Positions 20,644 through 25,187 of a DNA stretch of 25,187 bases are shown here, piece by piece. The DNA is taken from assembly GCF_040096055.1 (NCBI RefSeq), contig NZ_JBBMFK010000038.1, positions 1 through 25,187 on the forward strand, written 5' to 3'. The position numbers were made by a program, and so were the translations under genes. Source of the stretch: Pseudoflavonifractor intestinihominis. GTDB lineage: Bacteria > Bacillota > Clostridia > Oscillospirales > Oscillospiraceae. The notes under the pieces are model-generated. The model did no database searches. It worked only from the letters and a program-made list of their open reading frames with translations, and was not told the DNA's origin. The first letter of the stretch is position 1. The number at the start of each line of letters is the position of its first letter.

Positions 20644-23595
20644 TTACTTGCACTCCTTTCTGAGATATGCCTTCCCAAAAAACACCGCCAAAGATGCTGC
20701 TGCCAGCACACCGACCCCTATGCAAATACCAATGAGGGTGGGTTGCCACCAGTAGATAGTCTGTTCAATGACAGTCTCTGTCGAAAGTCCGTTGACGAGA
20801 ATGCTCCGGCTGTGGGCGTAGTAGAAGTGCTTATTGGCGGTCTGCATCCAGCGGAGGATGTTGCCGTCCCGCTCTTTAATCGCCAAATTGGTCAGCTGGC
20901 TGGTGCGGCCTGTGTCGGAGAGGAACAGGTCCGTGCCGCCGGTGATACACTCGGCGGTAAGCACATAGTCGGATGCATCTTTAGACGAGTCGGTAATATT
21001 GATGCCCTTAAAGCCCCATTCATTGCGGAGGATCTCAATTTGGGCGCCCCGGTGGGCTGGGGAGGCAGTCAGCCCGATGCGGTTGTAGCTGGTCATCACG
21101 CCCAGCGCGTTATCATCGGACATGGCGCCCTCAAAGGCCCGGAAGTAAATCTCCCGGCAGGCCTGTTCTGTGGAGAACGTGGCCACGCCGTGGCGGTTCA
21201 CCTCCTGGTCGTTGAGGCAGAAGTGCTTGAATCCGGTGATGATGCCCTTCTCTGTCATGGTCCGGGCAGTGTCCCGGCTCATAAAATAGCTGAGCATGCC
21301 ATCTTCAGAAAAATACTCGCTGTTGCGCCCCAGGTAGGCGGTGCGGTGGATATTGGCCCCAGGTCCAAAGACCATTGTCACATCGGCGTACATTGCCTCT
21401 TCCGCCATGAGGGCTCCCCGTTCAGCGGCCAGCTCCAAATTAAAGGTTGCCGCCTGAATGGGCTCGTCCACATAGAGTGTGCAGGCTTTGCCGCTCCCCT
21501 TCACATAGCTGCCCTGGATACCGCAGGGGCCGTTGGTTGAGGCGTTGGCCGGCTTGCCCACCTCGGGAATGGCCACATTGCCCCGGTTGTCGCCGCAGAT
21601 GGTGGCCACCTGGTTGACAGAGAGCTGCTCAATGAAGGCCTGCCATTCTTCATCGCCATAGGGCACGTCTTTCATACCTACCAATTTGAGGCCCGCGTCC
21701 TCTCCAAAGGTCATATCACCGGTGTCAGGCGCGTCAGCAGGCTTGACATAGGTAGCGCCTACCATCCCCTCCGCCATGGCATCCGTGGCGGTGAGCCCGG
21801 TGACGCTCACAGGAAACGTGTTCCAGTCCGCCCGGGTCAGGTAGGTAACTGCGTCGGGCAGATGTTCATTGAGATCGGCGTCCTGGAGCTGATTGGACAC
21901 CACAGTCCCAGTGCTGGGGTGCACAGCCCAGGTGGTGTTGTCATAAGCTGCCAGCTCTGCCTTGACGGTCCTAGCGCTGTCCCCAGAGACAACGTTGCCC
22001 TTTTCATCAAACATTCCGCTTGCGCCCTTGGCTGCAAGGATGTTGTTGAGGGCGTCGTGGCTGCTGTCGCCAATGGCGAAGTAATACTCCCCCGGGTCGA
22101 GGATGTAGCATCCGGTTTTGGTGCTGTCGGCCCCGTTGACCGCGTTTTCGTCATAGGAGGCAAAGTAGTAGTCCGGCACCGTGATGGTTACCGTCTCACT
22201 CTCTCCAGCGGCCAGCTCTCCCGTCTTTTGGAAGCCGATAAGCTGTACAGCTGATTTCTCAACCTGCCCCGGCTCCCAGGGTGCCTGGGCATATAGCTGT
22301 ACCAGGGATTTGGAAACGCCGTCAAAGCCGCCGTCGTTTGTGACCTTCACCTGAGCGGTCACGGTGTGGGCATCCTGATCCCAGGTGATGGACTCTACTT
22401 CCTGGGTGAACTGGGCATAGGACAGTCCGTAGCCAAAGGGATAGGCCATCTCAGCAGCATAGTCCCAGCCCTCCGCGCTGGCAAAGGCTCCTGCGGTACT
22501 GCCAGCATTGTTGATCCCCAGGACCTGGTCCTGATAGCGGGTCTCATAGTACTTGTAGCCTACATAGATGTCCTCAGCATAGACCAGGTAGCGGTCGCCG
22601 TACATCTTCTCCAGGTTGGTGAACTGATAGTCGCCGAAGTTCTGCATCGCGGGGGCGGAGAGGGAGCTGCTGGCCCAGGTGTCAGGCAGGTGCCCGGATA
22701 CATCGGACGTGCCGGTCAGAATATCGGTCAGGCCGATAAAACCGTAGTCTCCCACCGCGCCAAACACCAGGCAGGCATCTACGCCATACTCCTCCTGCTC
22801 GATCCATTCCACATCCATAGCGTAGGGGCTGTTGATCAGCACCACGGTTTTAGCAAAAGCCCCGCTGTCGTGGATCATTCTCAGCAGATCAGCCTCTTCC
22901 TGATGAAGAGAGAGCATGGGTACGCCTTCGGCATCCATTGGATCCAGATCCACCCCTTCACCACCGTACCGGGTGAGGAGGACGAAGGCCACATCGTTGT
23001 AGTTGTCAGCAAAGGACGCCTTCAGATCATCCGTATAGAAATTCACGGGTACCTCGCCGATGCTGGAGGTCCCCCGGGTAGCGGTCGAACTACGGTTGAC
23101 GCCGCTGTTGGCATATGCCTCCCGCAAAACGGGGTTAATCTCAAAGCCGGCCGCTTCAAAAGCGGCGTAGAGCTCGCCGCCCCGGTCCGCATTGAAGCTG
23201 GCGTTGCCGGCGTTGGACTTGTATACCGGGTCCTTCACCGAGTTGCCGAAAAAGGTAACTCTGCGTTCCTCCGCACTCAGAGGAAGCGCGTTGTTTTCGT
23301 TGCGCAACAGTACCGCCCCTTCATGCATGGCGCGGATATTGTGGTCCCGTGTGTCGGCCAGGAGCCGCTCAGAGTTCTCTGCGTTCAGCTCCCCGTAGGC
23401 AGAGGGATAGTAATTGGTCTCCCCGCTTACCTCGATGTTCTGTCCTCCCGTTAAGCCCAGGAAGCTATTTACATAGCCACTGTAATAGAAAGCGGTACCG
23501 GTGAGGCTCACCGCTAGGGCCAGTACTACCACCAAGGTGGCCGTGACGCCCAGCCATTTCTGATAAGTCCGCTTCACCAGTTTCTTTCCTTTCAT
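20644..23595 (-). CDS. Membrane-anchored GH3 glycosidase with swapped domain order
   Basis: 983 residues. An N-terminal membrane helix (about 15-37) acts as a signal-anchor and a second helix lies near the C-terminus (about 950-975). Between them the GH3 modules occur in reversed order. The C-terminal (ligand) domain comes first (HEGAVLLRNENNALPL, then a GFIGLTDILTGTSDVSG segment). A fibronectin III-like domain follows (VTNDGG...VQLYAQAP, YYFAIGDSSHDALNNI). The TIM-barrel domain comes last, with GANIHRTAYLGRNSEYFSED, the KHF motif and EVNRHG. D869 in INITDSSKD is the likely nucleophile. Swapped GH3 order is known from Ruminococcus albus beta-glucosidase. The ATG overlaps the previous gene's stop (ATGA). 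The substrate is a beta-glucoside or xyloside by family; it is not resolved here. Confidence 0.88.
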   Translation of the reverse strand: MKGKKLVKRTYQKWLGVTATLVVVLALAVSLTGTAFYYSGYVNSFLGLTGGQNIEVSGETNYYPSAYGELNAENSERLLADTRDHNIRAMHEGAVLLRNENNALPLSAEERRVTFFGNSVKDPVYKSNAGNASFNADRGGELYAAFEAAGFEINPVLREAYANSGVNRSSTATRGTSSIGEVPVNFYTDDLKASFADNYNDVAFVLLTRYGGEGVDLDPMDAEGVPMLSLHQEEADLLRMIHDSGAFAKTVVLINSPYAMDVEWIEQEEYGVDACLVFGAVGDYGFIGLTDILTGTSDVSGHLPDTWASSSLSAPAMQNFGDYQFTNLEKMYGDRYLVYAEDIYVGYKYYETRYQDQVLGINNAGSTAGAFASAEGWDYAAEMAYPFGYGLSYAQFTQEVESITWDQDAHTVTAQVKVTNDGGFDGVSKSLVQLYAQAPWEPGQVEKSAVQLIGFQKTGELAAGESETVTITVPDYYFASYDENAVNGADSTKTGCYILDPGEYYFAIGDSSHDALNNILAAKGASGMFDEKGNVVSGDSARTVKAELAAYDNTTWAVHPSTGTVVSNQLQDADLNEHLPDAVTYLTRADWNTFPVSVTGLTATDAMAEGMVGATYVKPADAPDTGDMTFGEDAGLKLVGMKDVPYGDEEWQAFIEQLSVNQVATICGDNRGNVAIPEVGKPANASTNGPCGIQGSYVKGSGKACTLYVDEPIQAATFNLELAAERGALMAEEAMYADVTMVFGPGANIHRTAYLGRNSEYFSEDGMLSYFMSRDTARTMTEKGIITGFKHFCLNDQEVNRHGVATFSTEQACREIYFRAFEGAMSDDNALGVMTSYNRIGLTASPAHRGAQIEILRNEWGFKGINITDSSKDASDYVLTAECITGGTDLFLSDTGRTSQLTNLAIKERDGNILRWMQTANKHFYYAHSRSILVNGLSTETVIEQTIYWWQPTLIGICIGVGVLAAASLAVFFGKAYLRKECK

Positions 23596-25187
23596 TTTTG
23601 TTCTTCCTTTGATGATACATCCAAAGCGGCAGACTTCTCCTTTTTCCCGGTGCGCACCGCCATCAGCGCACACAGCACCGTGAGAATAGCCAGCACACCG
23701 GTGGATGCATAAAGGGTCACCTGCCACCAGGGCGTAATGGATACCACAGTGGCATCACCCACGTTCATCACATTAGTCCGGGTCACGCCGTAGACAATGT
23801 GCTTTACTGCATTGCGCACCGCAGTGGCAATGGCGGGATCGTCCTCGCTCCCATCCAGGGTTCCCATGCTTCCCTTTTGGCCGCACCAGTAGTCCTGTCC
23901 GGCAAGCACGCCCAGACGATAGTCCATCCAGCTGGCGTTCATGGACATGTCGGTGATGGCTGCGCCCTCCATGCCCCACTCGTCTCGGAGGATGCCGGTC
24001 ATCAGGCCGTGGTGGGCGCCTGCCCACACCACTCCGATGCGGTTGAAGGAGCTCATAACATTCATGGCCCCGCCCCGGACAGCGCCCTCAAAGCCCTCCA
24101 GATACAGCTCCCGGATGGCCTGTTCGTTGCTCCAGGTGGAGATGCCGTAGCGTCCCTCCTCCTGGTCGTTGAGGGCAAAGTGCTTCACAAACGCCAGCAT
24201 TCCCCGATCCCGGATGCCCTGCACCTCGGCGGCGCAGATCTCTCCGGACAGCCAGCCATCCTCAGAATAGTACTCATTGTGACGGCCCAGATACGGTGTG
24301 CGGTGGATATTGGTTCCGGGCGCGTAAATGCCCGCCATAAGCGTGACCGTATTATCCGACTGGGCATGGAGCATATCCTCGCCGATACACTTCCCTACCT
24401 CCTTTACCAGTTCCGGATTGAAGGTGGCCGCCATTACGTCCTCCGAGGTGAAAGCCATGCCGCTGCTGCCCCCCAGCAGACTCTTGGTAAAGCCGGTGGG
24501 TCCGTCCGACTCCCGGGTCCCGGGCAGCGAGATCTCCGGCAGGGCGGCCGTCTGATAAGCGCCGTTGTAGACCAGATTCAACATCGACTCATAGGGAATC
24601 TGGTCCACCAGGTCCAGCCAGGTCGGGTCATCCGCCGGGACGTCCACAAAGTCGATTGCGCTCAGGGTGCCACTGACGCCCACCTCCGGCGCCTCAGTGA
24701 CGTCAGACCAATAGAGTTCCTTGTACTTTTCCACCAGAGCCGCCCGGCCGGACTCCTCATGGGTCAGTCCGTCATCCCACATCGCCTGTGTCACCCGCAG
24801 CGATACAGGGCCCTGGGGGAATGTTCCCACCCAGTCGTTGCGGGTGAGGTAGGTGATCTGCTGGTCCTCCGCGCCCTCGTACTTGTTCAGGTCCGCATTG
24901 TCAAACAGGTTGGTGATGGGATTGCCCGTGACCGGCGACACCGAATAGGTCTCCGCGTCAAAGCTCGTGTTGCTCCACTTGTAGGTCAGGCCGGCGTCTC
25001 CGCTGCCGCTCATCCGGCTCTCGTCCGCGCCCTTCGCCATCAAAATATTGTTGACGGCGTTGTGGGCGTCGCTTCCCACCGTGAAGTAGTAGTCCCCATC
25101 CTCCAGAATATAGGTTCTGGCATTGTTCGCGTCGTAGCTTGTCAGGTCCTCTTTCTCCACCGTAATCTCAAAGTGCTCCGTCGCTCC
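23592..25187 (-). CDS. GH3 glycosidase with swapped domain order (5' end outside window)
   Basis: Only the last 531 residues are present; the frame continues past the right edge. It parallels the downstream GH3 protein. It starts with the end of the fibronectin III-like domain (DGDYYFTVGSDAHNAVNNI), then the TIM-barrel domain with GTNIHRTPYLGRHNEYYSED, KHFALNDQEEGRYG and the candidate nucleophile Asp in AAITDMSMNAS. A C-terminal membrane helix (VTLYASTGVLAILTVLCALM) and a charged cytoplasmic tail follow. A GTG at 25160 could be misread as a start, but the residues before it (EHFEITVEKED) match the equivalent ETVTITVPDY segment of the paralogue, so it is internal. Overlap with the next gene by four bases implies translational coupling. 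Confidence 0.88.
   Translation of the reverse strand, partial: GATEHFEITVEKEDLTSYDANNARTYILEDGDYYFTVGSDAHNAVNNILMAKGADESRMSGSGDAGLTYKWSNTSFDAETYSVSPVTGNPITNLFDNADLNKYEGAEDQQITYLTRNDWVGTFPQGPVSLRVTQAMWDDGLTHEESGRAALVEKYKELYWSDVTEAPEVGVSGTLSAIDFVDVPADDPTWLDLVDQIPYESMLNLVYNGAYQTAALPEISLPGTRESDGPTGFTKSLLGGSSGMAFTSEDVMAATFNPELVKEVGKCIGEDMLHAQSDNTVTLMAGIYAPGTNIHRTPYLGRHNEYYSEDGWLSGEICAAEVQGIRDRGMLAFVKHFALNDQEEGRYGISTWSNEQAIRELYLEGFEGAVRGGAMNVMSSFNRIGVVWAGAHHGLMTGILRDEWGMEGAAITDMSMNASWMDYRLGVLAGQDYWCGQKGSMGTLDGSEDDPAIATAVRNAVKHIVYGVTRTNVMNVGDATVVSITPWWQVTLYASTGVLAILTVLCALMAVRTGKKEKSAALDVSSKEEQK

Overview
The window looks like chromosomal DNA from a high-GC, gut-type Clostridia (Oscillospiraceae / Flavonifractor-Lawsonibacter-like; inferred, not proven). 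Reasons: strong AGGAGG-type ribosome sites with occasional GTG/TTG starts, an SDR-type fructuronate reductase, a GPH-family sugar symporter, an S-layer-homology surface protein, and membrane-anchored GH3 enzymes with swapped domain order. Three regions can be told apart.

Region 1 (1-1343) is ordinary chromosome. A MerR/BmrR-like regulator and a small TSCPD-domain gene diverge around a typical MerR promoter, with a 19-bp spacer holding a dyad. A terminator then abuts the 3' end of a tRNA-Ala(GGC) gene that survives only from the anticodon stem onward (1344-1393).

Region 2 (about 1394-10260) is accessory DNA, probably an element integrated at that tRNA. In order it holds: an iteron-like array of CCGTCAT motifs with near-helical phasing; a secreted protein with three SLH repeats; a ribbon-helix-helix-like small repressor; a bidirectional promoter with a palindrome in each spacer; a long leader with a terminator and a possible antiterminator; and an operon of excisionase, tyrosine integrase, RecD-like helicase and XRE regulator. 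Beyond the operon are a multi-hairpin stretch that may be a structured RNA, decayed-looking DNA, an AT-rich membrane-protein gene and about 1 kb without a convincing gene. No relaxase, replication initiator or right-hand tRNA copy was found, so the right edge is undefined.

Region 3 (10262-25187) lies entirely on the minus strand and is a carbohydrate-utilisation locus. Read in the direction of transcription it is: two GH3 glycosidases (the first cut by the window end), a small four-helix membrane protein, a sugar-phosphate isomerase/epimerase-like TIM barrel, a GH2 enzyme (probable beta-glucuronidase), a GPH-type symporter, glucuronate isomerase, mannonate dehydratase, SDR fructuronate reductase, KDPG aldolase, a VOC/glyoxalase-like protein and KDG kinase. 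Together these form a complete route from a glucuronide to pyruvate and glyceraldehyde-3-phosphate. The VOC protein is the one member with no textbook role. No dedicated regulator of the locus is visible.
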